The translations under genes were made by a program, and so were the position numbers. 44,260 nt of DNA from Spirochaetota bacterium (lineage in GTDB: Bacteria; Spirochaetota; Spirochaetia; Treponematales; UBA12059). A model generated the notes under the pieces. It did not search any database. It saw only the letters and a list, made by a program, of their open reading frames with translations, and was not told where the DNA came from. Of this stretch, positions 24,566 to 32,208 are shown one piece after another (position 1 is the first letter of the stretch; each line of letters opens with the position of its first letter). Where the stretch lies: positions 1-44,260 of the forward strand of contig JAHIWG010000121.1 of NCBI GenBank assembly GCA_018816345.1, in the 5' to 3' direction.

Positions 24566-25360
24566 TTATAGTATTCCGGCGAGCATGAGCGCCAGGACGG
24601 CGAGCGCCGCTGCTCCGAGCGCGGCGGCCGCGACGCGGAGCGCGGCCGAGCCCGACTTGGCCGCCTGGAGTACCTGCTCCTCGCTCTTGACCGTGATTAT
24701 GAATCGGCCGCCCTTGGCCGACGGCTTGGCGACCCGGAGGGACCCGCCCTCGTCCTTGGCTTCCCCGAGCACGTAGACGCGCGCGCCTACGGGCAGGGCC
24801 CATTCCTCGAGCTTGTACCCTATGGTGCGCCGCCCTCCGCCTACGGCCCCGAGCGCGAGCCTGAAGCCCCCGATGGAGAGGGCCGGACCCCTATCGCCCT
24901 GCTCGAACCTCGAGAGCACGCGTTCGCCGTCCATGGGAGCGCCCTCGGGATCGACCTCGACGGCGCCGGTAGCGTCGCGGACCATGAAACGCTCGCGGCG
25001 CTCGTTCGCGGAGACGGTCTCGGATCCTCGCCTGGTGCCGGAGCGGGTGTTCCCGTTGGAGTCGCGCTCCGTATAGCTTTCCTCGTATTCCCGGACGACG
25101 GTGGAGCGGTACCATACGCAGGGGATCCCCGACATCTCGGCCTCGAGGGGCGAGTCGCATTCGACCTCGCCCTTGATCTCGGCCGCCTTGGCGAAGGAGC
25201 CGGCGCCTATCTCCGCGGCGACGTCCGAGGCCTCGGTAGCGAGGCTCGCGGCCGTAGACGTCTCGGTAGAGGCTATGTCGAGGGCTTTCTTGCCTTGGCT
25301 CCGGCCGATGAAGAAAAGGATAGCCGCGACGGCGGCTAGGCCGATAGGAAGGAAAATCAT
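24566..25360 (-). CDS. Membrane protein with GIDE (BAM) domain, MULAN/MAPL-like without RING
   Basis: 264 residues. Membrane helix at about 2-19 and another at about 240-262. Between them, residues about 60-235 match the GIDE/BAM domain known from mitochondrial MULAN/MAPL: GEVECDSPLEAEMSGIPC then VWYRSTVVREYEE, followed by a DATGAVEVDPEGA strand pair and YKLEEWALPVGARVYVLGEA. The topology (TM-BAM-TM) is as in the eukaryotic protein, but there is no RING finger. Start at the ATG ending at 25360 after GGAGG. Two bases upstream of a histidine kinase in the same unit. Function in bacteria is unknown. Confidence 0.8.
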   Translation of the reverse strand: MIFLPIGLAAVAAILFFIGRSQGKKALDIASTETSTAASLATEASDVAAEIGAGSFAKAAEIKGEVECDSPLEAEMSGIPCVWYRSTVVREYEESYTERDSNGNTRSGTRRGSETVSANERRERFMVRDATGAVEVDPEGAPMDGERVLSRFEQGDRGPALSIGGFRLALGAVGGGRRTIGYKLEEWALPVGARVYVLGEAKDEGGSLRVAKPSAKGGRFIITVKSEEQVLQAAKSGSAALRVAAAALGAAALAVLALMLAGIL

Positions 25361-25476
25361 AAGATTCCTCCATTAATAGCGATTCTCGGATCGTCCGACC
25401 TCGTCGGCGTCGCGTTAAGGCTAATGCAACGGCGCGCGCTCGCGCAAGCCCGGGGCTCGTCGGATCGTCCAGTAGG

Positions 25477-25517
25477 CCCGGCGCGCCTTGACAGGGGCGC
25501 CGGGGGCGGCCGATACT
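25477..25517 (+). promoter_or_regulatory. recO promoter nested in an inverted repeat
   Basis: TTGACA (25488-25493), 18-bp spacer, GATACT (25512-25517). The -35 box lies in the loop between CCCGGCGC (25477-25484) and GCGCCGGG (25497-25504), a perfect 8-bp inverted repeat. Transcription would begin about 25524, 4 bases before the recO ATG. Confidence 0.5.
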
Positions 25518-25527
25518 CGCCTTCCTT

Positions 25528-26292
25528 ATGGCGACGCGCTCGGCTTCCTTCGAAGCGGTACTACTACGCTCAAAAGAGGTGCCTTCCGGCGCCCGGGTCG
25601 CTACTCTCCTATCGGCCGAGGAGGGCCTCGTCGAGGCGTTCGTGTTCGGCGGGGGCAAGAGCAAGCTCCGCTCGCTCGCGTCCCCCTGGCATTACGGCCG
25701 GGCCTGGATATACAGGGACGCGGCCAAGGGCCTCGTCAAGCTGACCGACTTCGACCCGCTGCGCGAGTTCCCCGACATCAGGGGCGACCTCGGCGCGATC
25801 GCCGCCGCGTCGTTCGCCAGCGAGTTCCTGCTCGCGACCTGCGCGCTCGGGGGCGACTGGGCCGACGCGCTGGACCTGGCCCTGGGCGCGCTCTCCGCCA
25901 TAGACGAGGCCGCCCGCGGGCGGGATCGCTGCGCCGTCGATAGGGCCGTCTCGCTCTTCGCCCTGCGCGCCCTCGACGCCATGGGCTTGATGCCCGATCC
26001 CGGGGAATGCGCCGCCTGCGCTGGCGCAATACGCCGCGATGCATTACACTCCTATTCCCGCGGTTCCGGGGGGTTCGCCTGCGCGCGTTGCGCCGAGGCT
26101 GATCACGACGCCGTTCCCGTGCCCCAGGGCGCCATCGCCTGGCTAGAGGCGGCGGGCCGCAGGCCGTTCATCGAGGCCGTCAGGGTAGGCCTCGCGGACG
26201 AGGCACGCCACGCGCTCAAGGCCATGGCGCTCGACCTGGCGGCCAAGGCGGCGAATTCGCCGCTCAAGACCCTGAATTCCGGCTTATTGTAA
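25528..26292 (+). CDS. recO: DNA repair protein RecO
   Basis: 254 residues. N-terminal OB-fold domain (about 1-80) that binds ssDNA/SSB, then a helical domain with the zinc-finger Cys pairs CAAC and CARC (about 160-184), followed by the C-terminal helices. Works with RecR/RecF to load RecA at gaps. There is no Shine-Dalgarno, and the promoter lies so close that the mRNA may be leaderless. The next gene follows after 10 bases, giving a recO-pdp-recJ operon. Confidence 0.88.
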   Translation: MATRSASFEAVLLRSKEVPSGARVATLLSAEEGLVEAFVFGGGKSKLRSLASPWHYGRAWIYRDAAKGLVKLTDFDPLREFPDIRGDLGAIAAASFASEFLLATCALGGDWADALDLALGALSAIDEAARGRDRCAVDRAVSLFALRALDAMGLMPDPGECAACAGAIRRDALHSYSRGSGGFACARCAEADHDAVPVPQGAIAWLEAAGRRPFIEAVRVGLADEARHALKAMALDLAAKAANSPLKTLNSGLL

Positions 26293-26302
26293 GGAGGCCT
26301 CG

Positions 26303-27613
26303 ATGAGGGCCGTGGACATCATAATGAAGAAGCGCGACGGCGGCGAGCTTTCGCGCGAGGAGATCGCGGCTATCGTGAACGGCTACGTCTCGGGCGAGGT
26401 GCCCGAGTACCAGGTCAGCGCCTGGCTGATGGCCGTGTTCTTCCGGGGCATGAGCTTCCGCGAGACGGCCGACCTGACCGACCTGATGCTGCGCTCCGGC
26501 TCGACGATGGACCTCTCCGGCATCGCCGGCCCCTTCGTCGATAAGCACTCCACGGGCGGCGTCGGCGACAAGGTCTCGCTGATCCTCGCGCCCATAGTCG
26601 CCGCCTGCGGCGTCAGGGTGCCCATGATGTCCGGCCGGGCCCTCGGCCATACCGGCGGGACCCTGGACAAGCTGGAGAGCATCCCGGGCTACACGACCCG
26701 CCTCGACGAGAAGCGCTTCCGCGAGTACATCGAGCGCGACGGCTTCGCGATGACCGGCCAGACGGACGCCATCGTGCCGGCCGATAAGCGGCTGTACTCC
26801 CTCCGCGACGTCACCGCCACCGTCGAGTCCGTGCCGCTCATCACCGCGAGCATCCTGTCCAAGAAGGTAGCCGAGGGCGCGGAGGCCCTCGTCTTCGACG
26901 TGAAGAGCGGCCCCGGCGCCTTCATGAAGACCGTCGAGGACGCCGAGCGCCTCGCCTCCAGCCTCGTCAGGACCGGGCAGGCGATGGGCAAGCGCATAGT
27001 CGGCGTCATCACCGACATGACCGAGCCGCTCGGAGACAAGGTCGGCAATTTCCTCGAGGTGGAGGAGTCCATCGACTGCCTGCGAGGCGAGGGGCCCGCC
27101 GACCTCATGGAGGTGACCTACCGCCTGTCCGCCTGGATGCTGGTGGCCGGCGGCGTCGCCGGGGACGTGGGGAGCGCGACCGCGATGTGCGAGGAGGCCG
27201 TGGCCTCCGGCAGGGCGTACCGGCTCTTCGAGCGCAACGTCAGGACCCAGGGCGGCGACGTAGAGAAGATGCTCTCGCTCTACAGTAACTACCGCTCCGG
27301 GCACTCGCGGGAGCTTCGCGCCCCGGAGGCCGGGTTCATCCGCTCTATCGACGCGTTCAAGATCGGCCTCGCGGGCGTCTACCTGGGAGTCGGGAGGAAT
27401 AAGACGAGCGATCCGGTAGCGCCGGACGTCGGCTTCGTCTTCGAGCGGAAAAAAGGCGCCCGCGTCGCCGCCGGGGACCTCGTAGCCACGGTGTACGGCA
27501 AGGACGCGGCGTCCCTCGACGCGGCCTGGGACCTGGTGTCCGGGGCCCTATCCGTAGGCCCGGCCCCCGAGGCCGCCACTTCCCTCATCGTCAAGGAAAT
27601 AACCGCGCTATGA
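26303..27613 (+). CDS. Pyrimidine-nucleoside / thymidine phosphorylase
   Basis: 436-residue homodimeric enzyme that splits thymidine/uridine with phosphate to the base and (deoxy)ribose 1-phosphate. KHSTGGVGDK at 81-90 binds phosphate; SGRALGHTGGTLDKLES at about 113-129 is the family signature. Full length with the C-terminal PYNP_C domain (about 345-415). Strong AAGGAGG site. Lies between recO and recJ, with which it overlaps by ATGA, so nucleoside salvage is co-transcribed with repair. Pdp and DeoA cannot be told apart here. Confidence 0.93.
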   Translation: MRAVDIIMKKRDGGELSREEIAAIVNGYVSGEVPEYQVSAWLMAVFFRGMSFRETADLTDLMLRSGSTMDLSGIAGPFVDKHSTGGVGDKVSLILAPIVAACGVRVPMMSGRALGHTGGTLDKLESIPGYTTRLDEKRFREYIERDGFAMTGQTDAIVPADKRLYSLRDVTATVESVPLITASILSKKVAEGAEALVFDVKSGPGAFMKTVEDAERLASSLVRTGQAMGKRIVGVITDMTEPLGDKVGNFLEVEESIDCLRGEGPADLMEVTYRLSAWMLVAGGVAGDVGSATAMCEEAVASGRAYRLFERNVRTQGGDVEKMLSLYSNYRSGHSRELRAPEAGFIRSIDAFKIGLAGVYLGVGRNKTSDPVAPDVGFVFERKKGARVAAGDLVATVYGKDAASLDAAWDLVSGALSVGPAPEAATSLIVKEITAL

Positions 27614-29730
27614 GGTGGAAGAAGCGCGACGCCGCGCCGTCGATCGTCCGGGAGCTGGCGGAGCGCTTCGGCCTGGACCTCCTCACCGCGGCCGTGCTCG
27701 CGAGGCGCGGCGTCCAGACGCCCGAGGACGCGCTGTTCTTCCTCGAGGACGACGCGCGGTTCCTGCGCAACCCCTTCCTGTTCTCCTCCATGGAGGACGC
27801 CGTGGACCGCATACTGCTCGCGGCCGACGAGGAGGAGAAAGTCCTCGTCTTCGGCGACCGGGACGCCGACGGAGTATCGGCGACGACGCTGATGGTCGAG
27901 GCGCTCGCCGCGCTCGGGATAGCGGCCCGCTATAGGCTACCGACGGACGACGAGAAGTACGGCCTGTCCCGCGCCGCCATAGACGAATTCGCCGCCGACT
28001 ACGGCAGCCTCATAATCACCGTCGACTGCGGCATCTCCAACCACGCGGAGATAGCCTACGCCAGGGAGAAGGGCGTGGACGTCATCGTCGTCGACCACCA
28101 CGTGCTCCAGGGGGACGTCCCTCCTCCGGCGCTCGCCGTCGTCAATCCCAAGCTCGCGGATTCCGGCTACCCGTTCCGGGACCTCTCCGGCTGCGGCGTC
28201 GCCTACAAGCTGGCGTGGGCCCTGCGCTTCGCGAAGGGCGGCCTGTATAAGCAGCAGATAGCCCTCCTCAACGTCAGGCCCGTCAAGGACGCCTACGTCA
28301 TCGAGGCCCTGCGGCTTTCAAACCTCGTCGAGACGGCGCGCATAGCCGAGACTATAGTGCCGGGCATGGTCGAGCTGGAGCGCACGAGGCTCGTGCCCTT
28401 CCTCAAGGACCGGCAGATATTCGTCTGGGACGGCGAGATCCAGAAGAGGCTCCTGGCCAAGGCCCTCGGCAAGGCAGCCGAGGTCAATTTCTACGACGTG
28501 CGGCCCGACGTCGGGCGCGTCATCCCGCAGGCCGCCGGGGCCAGCCTCGTCCGGCTCGCGGAGATGTCTAAGATAGGCAAGTATTCCGACAAGGCCTCGG
28601 GCGAGCTCGACGCCTTCGCGAGCCTCTTCACGTCGTTCGCGCTCAGGAAGGCGGGATGCAACGGCGAGGCCGAGGGCGACGCCCTCCAGCTCGTCGCCCT
28701 GTCCACCGTAGCGGACCTGATGCCGCTCCGCGACGAGAACCGCGTGCTCGTGCGGCAGGGCCTGGCCGCGCTCAACCGCAAGCCCCGCAAGGGCCTCGCG
28801 GAGCTCGTCGCCAGGCAGAACCTCGTAGGCAAGCGTATAAGCTCCACGGACGCGGCCTGGCAGCTGACTCCCGTCATCAACGCTGCCGGCCGCATGGGCA
28901 AGCCCGACGTCGCCGTGAAGATGCTGCTGGCCGACGATCCGGCGGAGCGCGCCGCCCAGGCCGACGCCCTCCTCGAGCTTAACGTGGAGCGCCGCCGCAT
29001 GGGCGCCGAGTGCTGGGACGCCGTCTACCCGGCCGCCCGCGAGTCCGCGGAGGCCTCCGGCGGCAAGTTCGTGATCGTCGGCAGGCCCGATATATTCCGC
29101 GGCATCACCGGCATCGTCGCCAGCCGCCTCGCGGACACCTTCAAGGCTCCCGCCGTCGCGGCTACCTTCATGGCCGACGGCAGCGCCGTGGCGTCGGTAC
29201 GGAGCGCCCGGGGCTTCAACGTCAAGGGGCTCCTCGAGTACTGCCAGGCGCTGTTCTACGACTACGGCGGGCACGACGCGGCCGCGGGCTTCTCCATGAG
29301 CGCCGACAAGTGGCCCGAGTTCGAGCGCCTCGCCTCCGAGTACCTCTCGGCGGTGGACCTGGAGGTCGTAGAGGAGACCGTCGACATCGACGCCGAGCTC
29401 CCTCACGAATACCTGGCCCCGAGCCTCGCCGACCTGGTCGATCGCCTGGAGCCCTACGGCGAGGGCAACGCGCCGCTCGTCTTCAGCTCGCGCTCGGTTA
29501 CCGTCCTGCAGGCCGATATCGTGGGCAAGCAGGAGAAGAGCCACTTGAAGCTGCTCCTGGACTTCGGCGCCCACCGCTGGCCGGCCCTCTGGTGGAACTC
29601 GGCCGATCGCTACGGCAAGGATTTCCGCGAGGGCGACCGCCTCGACGTGGCCTTCAAGCTGACGAAGAACTACTGGAACGGCCAAGAGTCGCCGCAGCTC
29701 GTAATCATCGACGCCAGGAAAGCGGAATAA
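27610..29730 (+). CDS. recJ: Single-stranded-DNA-specific exonuclease RecJ
   Basis: 706-residue 5'-3' ssDNA exonuclease. DHH domain: motif I GDRDADG (82-88, Asp83/Asp85/Asp87), VDCGIS (138-142), DHH at 162-164; DHHA1 domain with GGHDAAAGFS near residue 556; a C-terminal OB-like domain (LEPYGEGNAPLVFSS...). Longer than E. coli RecJ (577 aa), mainly between the DHH motifs and DHHA1 (about residues 210-360). Coupled to the phosphorylase by ATGA overlap. Confidence 0.93.
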   Translation: MRWKKRDAAPSIVRELAERFGLDLLTAAVLARRGVQTPEDALFFLEDDARFLRNPFLFSSMEDAVDRILLAADEEEKVLVFGDRDADGVSATTLMVEALAALGIAARYRLPTDDEKYGLSRAAIDEFAADYGSLIITVDCGISNHAEIAYAREKGVDVIVVDHHVLQGDVPPPALAVVNPKLADSGYPFRDLSGCGVAYKLAWALRFAKGGLYKQQIALLNVRPVKDAYVIEALRLSNLVETARIAETIVPGMVELERTRLVPFLKDRQIFVWDGEIQKRLLAKALGKAAEVNFYDVRPDVGRVIPQAAGASLVRLAEMSKIGKYSDKASGELDAFASLFTSFALRKAGCNGEAEGDALQLVALSTVADLMPLRDENRVLVRQGLAALNRKPRKGLAELVARQNLVGKRISSTDAAWQLTPVINAAGRMGKPDVAVKMLLADDPAERAAQADALLELNVERRRMGAECWDAVYPAARESAEASGGKFVIVGRPDIFRGITGIVASRLADTFKAPAVAATFMADGSAVASVRSARGFNVKGLLEYCQALFYDYGGHDAAAGFSMSADKWPEFERLASEYLSAVDLEVVEETVDIDAELPHEYLAPSLADLVDRLEPYGEGNAPLVFSSRSVTVLQADIVGKQEKSHLKLLLDFGAHRWPALWWNSADRYGKDFREGDRLDVAFKLTKNYWNGQESPQLVIIDARKAE

Positions 29731-29780
29731 GGCGCCGGGGCTCGCTTAAGCCCGCGGCGTCGGGATCGCGTTGGCCGCTC

Positions 29781-30461
29781 TCATATCGCGGAGCGAACGC
29801 CTCCTTTCCCGGAAGGTCGTTTTACGCCGAAAGCCAAAAGCCAGACGATCGTCGCGACCTCGGCGATGACCGACAGCAAGACGAATTGCTCAGTGGCTCT
29901 AGGCGCTATGACGCTGACGATCGAATGGATCACGTACCCCGAGCCTCCGATCGTCACGAGTATTCCCAATAGTCTCGGCATGAATCCTGACTTGAGGAAG
30001 AGGTACCCGAGGGGCATCATCCAGAGCCCGAAGAAGACCGAGACGGGGAGGGCAGACGCTTGATAGGCGGCGATCATGAGGATGCCATGGACCTGGTCAT
30101 CGGCCTCGAAAAGGCCTATCGCGGCGATCTCGTTACCCGTATTGAATACCGTCATGGTTACGGCGATCACGACCAGCGAGAGCATCGCCCGAGCGGCTCC
30201 ACGACTGACTTCCCTGAGCAGGCCGTATAAAGATAGCGCTAAGAAAAGGAAGAAAACCTCGGTCACTATATCCCCGAGTATGCTTAGCCTGAAAAGCGCG
30301 GCGTTGGCCAAGATGTTCCCGCCGGTGGCGACGGCGTCGCCTGCTATGAAGAGAGACTTGCGAAGCATATCTGGCAACGCAGCCAAGGCGAGAATCAGGT
30401 AGCATACACCAGCCAGCCTGGCTTTTTTCCTGCGATTCCTATAAAGTTCCTGTTCATCCAT
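29781..30461 (-). CDS. DUF4386 family membrane protein
   Basis: 226-residue protein with six to seven membrane helices; ARLAGVCYLILALAALPDML at the N-terminus and the GNILANAALFRLSILGD block are typical of DUF4386. Function unknown. Start at the ATG ending at 30461 after AAGGAG; a Met seven codons upstream lies before that site. Divergent from a TetR gene with which it shares two operators. Both genes are visibly less GC-rich than their surroundings, suggesting joint acquisition. Confidence 0.85.
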   Translation of the reverse strand: MDEQELYRNRRKKARLAGVCYLILALAALPDMLRKSLFIAGDAVATGGNILANAALFRLSILGDIVTEVFFLFLALSLYGLLREVSRGAARAMLSLVVIAVTMTVFNTGNEIAAIGLFEADDQVHGILMIAAYQASALPVSVFFGLWMMPLGYLFLKSGFMPRLLGILVTIGGSGYVIHSIVSVIAPRATEQFVLLSVIAEVATIVWLLAFGVKRPSGKGGVRSAI

Positions 30462-30512
30462 GGGTAGTCTCCTTGTTTTCAATGGCGATCTAATATAAGA
30501 CGCATTATAAAA

Positions 30513-30528
30513 TACACTGTACGGTGTA
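30513..30528. promoter_or_regulatory. TetR-type operator 1
   Basis: TACACTGTACGGTGTA, near-palindrome with one mismatch, overlapping the -10 box of the DUF4386 promoter. A second reading, ATACACT (30512-30518) with AGTGTAT (30528-30534), is also palindromic. Confidence 0.7.
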
Positions 30529-30544
30529 GTGTATATTAAGTCAA
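30516..30544 (-). promoter_or_regulatory. Promoter of the DUF4386 gene
   Basis: Minus strand TTGACT (30544-30539), 17-bp spacer, TACAGT (30521-30516). Operator 1 overlaps its -10 and spacer. Confidence 0.5.
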
Positions 30545-30551
30545 GATAAAG

Positions 30552-30567
30552 TACACTGATAAGTGTA
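30552..30567. promoter_or_regulatory. TetR-type operator 2
   Basis: TACACTGATAAGTGTA, a perfect 6-bp inverted repeat around GATA. Same pattern as operator 1 (TACACT-4-RGTGTA), 39 bases apart centre to centre, and 26 bases before the tetR start. Confidence 0.75.
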
Positions 30568-30592
30568 TGTATTCATCGGAAGAGGCGGGATA

Positions 30593-31222
30593 ATGGAGGA
30601 CCGAGACACGGACAGACGTAAAAGAGATACGAGCGCAAAACGAAAATCCATCTTGAACGCGGCGGTGAAAGTATTCTTGAGCGAGGGTTTCGAGAACGCC
30701 AGCATGGACCGGATCTCCGAGGCCGCGGCCGCGTCTAAGCGAACAGTCTATAACCATTTTCCTCGTAAAGAAGACCTCTTGCGTTCCGTGATAGAACTCT
30801 TTGAAGAGGAGATGCGGCAATTAAAGGACATTCCATACGACAATAGCCGGACTATAGACGAGCAGCTAGGCGAGTTTATCGACGTTGAGGTTTCCGTAGC
30901 CCAAAATCCGACATGGATGGGGTTGATCAGGCTGTTGCTCTCGGTTTTCACGACGTATCCCGATTTAGCCAAGGAAGCGATGGCTAGGCATGCGAGGTCC
31001 GAGAACGGCTTGATATCTTGGATGCGCGCCGCGTTCCTCGATGGCAAGCTCGCTACCGATGATTATATCCTTGCGTCGAGGGTCTTTTCGGCGATGTTGG
31101 GTGGAGCCTTCACTTGGCCGGCGGTATACCAAGGAGGAATCCTCGATCAGATGACCCCGGATTTTAAGCAAGAGATCATAAGGACCTTTCTTTCACGATA
31201 CGGCACAGCCGGTAACGCGTGA
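30593..31222 (+). CDS. TetR/AcrR family regulator
   Basis: 209 residues. TetR DNA-binding domain at about 17-65 (RKSILNAAVKVFLSEGFENA, then ISEAAAASKRTVYNHFPRKE); the C-terminal half resembles the AefR-like group. Start at ATG 30593 after GAGG; the upstream in-frame ATG at 30563 lies within operator 2. Probably represses itself and the divergent DUF4386 gene. Lower GC than neighbours. Confidence 0.88.
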   Translation: MEDRDTDRRKRDTSAKRKSILNAAVKVFLSEGFENASMDRISEAAAASKRTVYNHFPRKEDLLRSVIELFEEEMRQLKDIPYDNSRTIDEQLGEFIDVEVSVAQNPTWMGLIRLLLSVFTTYPDLAKEAMARHARSENGLISWMRAAFLDGKLATDDYILASRVFSAMLGGAFTWPAVYQGGILDQMTPDFKQEIIRTFLSRYGTAGNA

Positions 31223-31253
31223 CAGCAGCCTCAACCGTATAGTCCCTCCGTGC

Positions 31254-31301
31254 TGGCAGGCGCCGCCGCTACGCTCCTGACGGCGCTACTGCGCCAGGCC
31301 A
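31254..31301. other. Long interrupted hairpin in an intergenic region
   Basis: TGGC (31254-31257)/GCCA (31298-31301), GGCGC (31259-31263)/GCGCC (31291-31295) and CGCCG (31264-31268)/CGGCG (31281-31285) stack into one stem. In the gene-free stretch 31223-31519, downstream of tetR. No T-run. May be a repeat element or a terminator. Confidence 0.45.
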
Positions 31302-31351
31302 TGCGGGCGCGGAAAAACATAGGCTCCGTTTCCTCGCCTCTATACACTTCG

Positions 31352-31375
31352 CCGTGTCTCCGTGCCTCCGTGTCT
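31352..31375. repeat. Three tandem copies of CCGTGYCT
   Basis: Units 31352-31359, 31360-31367 and 31368-31375. The same gene-free stretch 31223-31519 also has a long hairpin and, at its right end, the promoter and leader of the PduL gene; I see no gene in it. Confidence 0.6.
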
Positions 31376-31414
31376 CGATAGGTTTCATGACGGCCTACCT
31401 GCTCGACTTGATCA

Positions 31415-31443
31415 GTGACAGCCTGAGGGATCTTTGCTATACT
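31415..31443 (+). promoter_or_regulatory. Promoter of the PduL-type gene
   Basis: GTGACA (31415-31420), 17-bp spacer, TATACT (31438-31443), five of six matches in both boxes. Gives a leader of about 70 bases. Confidence 0.6.
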
Positions 31444-31489
31444 CCGATGACGCTGATTCACCTGAAAAAGCGTCCCGCCATAGCAAACG

Positions 31490-31504
31490 GCCGCCCAGGG
31501 CGGC
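31490..31504 (+). other. Leader hairpin before the PduL ribosome site
   Basis: GCCGCCC-A-GGGCGGC, a perfect inverted repeat with a real loop of at least three bases, six bases before AGGAG. Confidence 0.5.
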
Positions 31505-31519
31505 GATCAAGGAGATACC

Positions 31520-32104
31520 ATGCCCGAGACCCAGGTCCTCATCAACCTTTCCAACCACCATATCCACCTCTGCTCCGCGGACGTGGAAGCCCTTTTCGGC
31601 GCGGGCCACAAGCTAACGAAGACCAAGGACCTGATGCAGCCAGGCCAGTTCGCCTGCGACGAGGTCGTCACGATCAAGGGACCCAAGGGCTCCATCGCCA
31701 AGGTCCGCGTCCTCGGGCCGGAGCGGAAGGAGACCCAGTGCGAGATACTGGCCAGCGAGATGTTCAAGCTCGGGGTCCCGGGCTGCCCTACCCGCGAGTC
31801 GGGTAAGCTCGACGGCTCCAGCCCCTTCGAGATCGAGGGGCCGGCCGGCGCGGTCAAGAAGTCCCAGGGCCTCATCGTCGCCAAGCGCCATATCCACTTC
31901 GACCCCAAGAGCGCCGAGGCGTTCGGCGTCAAGGACACCGAGATCGTGGACCTCGAGGTCCCGGGAGAGCGCGGCGCCGTCTTCCGCGACGTCGTCTGCC
32001 GCGTCAACGCGGCCTACGCCCTCGAGTGCCACCTCGATTTCGACGAGGGCAACGCCGTCGGTATCGGCAACGGCGCCATGGGCACGGTGATACGCCGAGC
32101 CTGA
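31520..32104 (+). CDS. PduL-type phosphate acyltransferase
   Basis: 194-residue protein of the phosphotransacylase family PF06130, converting acyl-CoA and phosphate to acyl phosphate (acetyl or propionyl). Two zinc-binding histidine clusters, NHHIHL near residue 12 and KRHIHF near 121, mark the two repeated domains. No N-terminal encapsulation peptide and no microcompartment shell gene nearby, so it is likely a soluble enzyme used as the general Pta. AGGAG ribosome site; own promoter. Confidence 0.9.
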   Translation: MPETQVLINLSNHHIHLCSADVEALFGAGHKLTKTKDLMQPGQFACDEVVTIKGPKGSIAKVRVLGPERKETQCEILASEMFKLGVPGCPTRESGKLDGSSPFEIEGPAGAVKKSQGLIVAKRHIHFDPKSAEAFGVKDTEIVDLEVPGERGAVFRDVVCRVNAAYALECHLDFDEGNAVGIGNGAMGTVIRRA

Positions 32105-32178
32105 CGGATCCCAGGACCTAGTCGCGGGGCCGTCGCGGCGGCCGCCGCATCGATTGCCGCGACGCGAGCGGCGCGCCC

Positions 32179-32195
32179 GCCCCCGCGACGGGGGC
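32179..32195 (+). other. Hairpin directly before the UPRT ribosome site
   Basis: GCCCCCG-CGA-CGGGGGC, perfect 7-bp stem, two bases before GGAGG in the 104-base gap after the PduL gene. Could act in mRNA stability, attenuation or translation. Confidence 0.5.
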
Positions 32196-32208
32196 CCGGA
32201 GGAACGCG

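Noticed and set aside
31520-32104. PduL gene as a sign of a bacterial microcompartment
   Set aside because: No shell protein genes in the window and no N-terminal encapsulation peptide.
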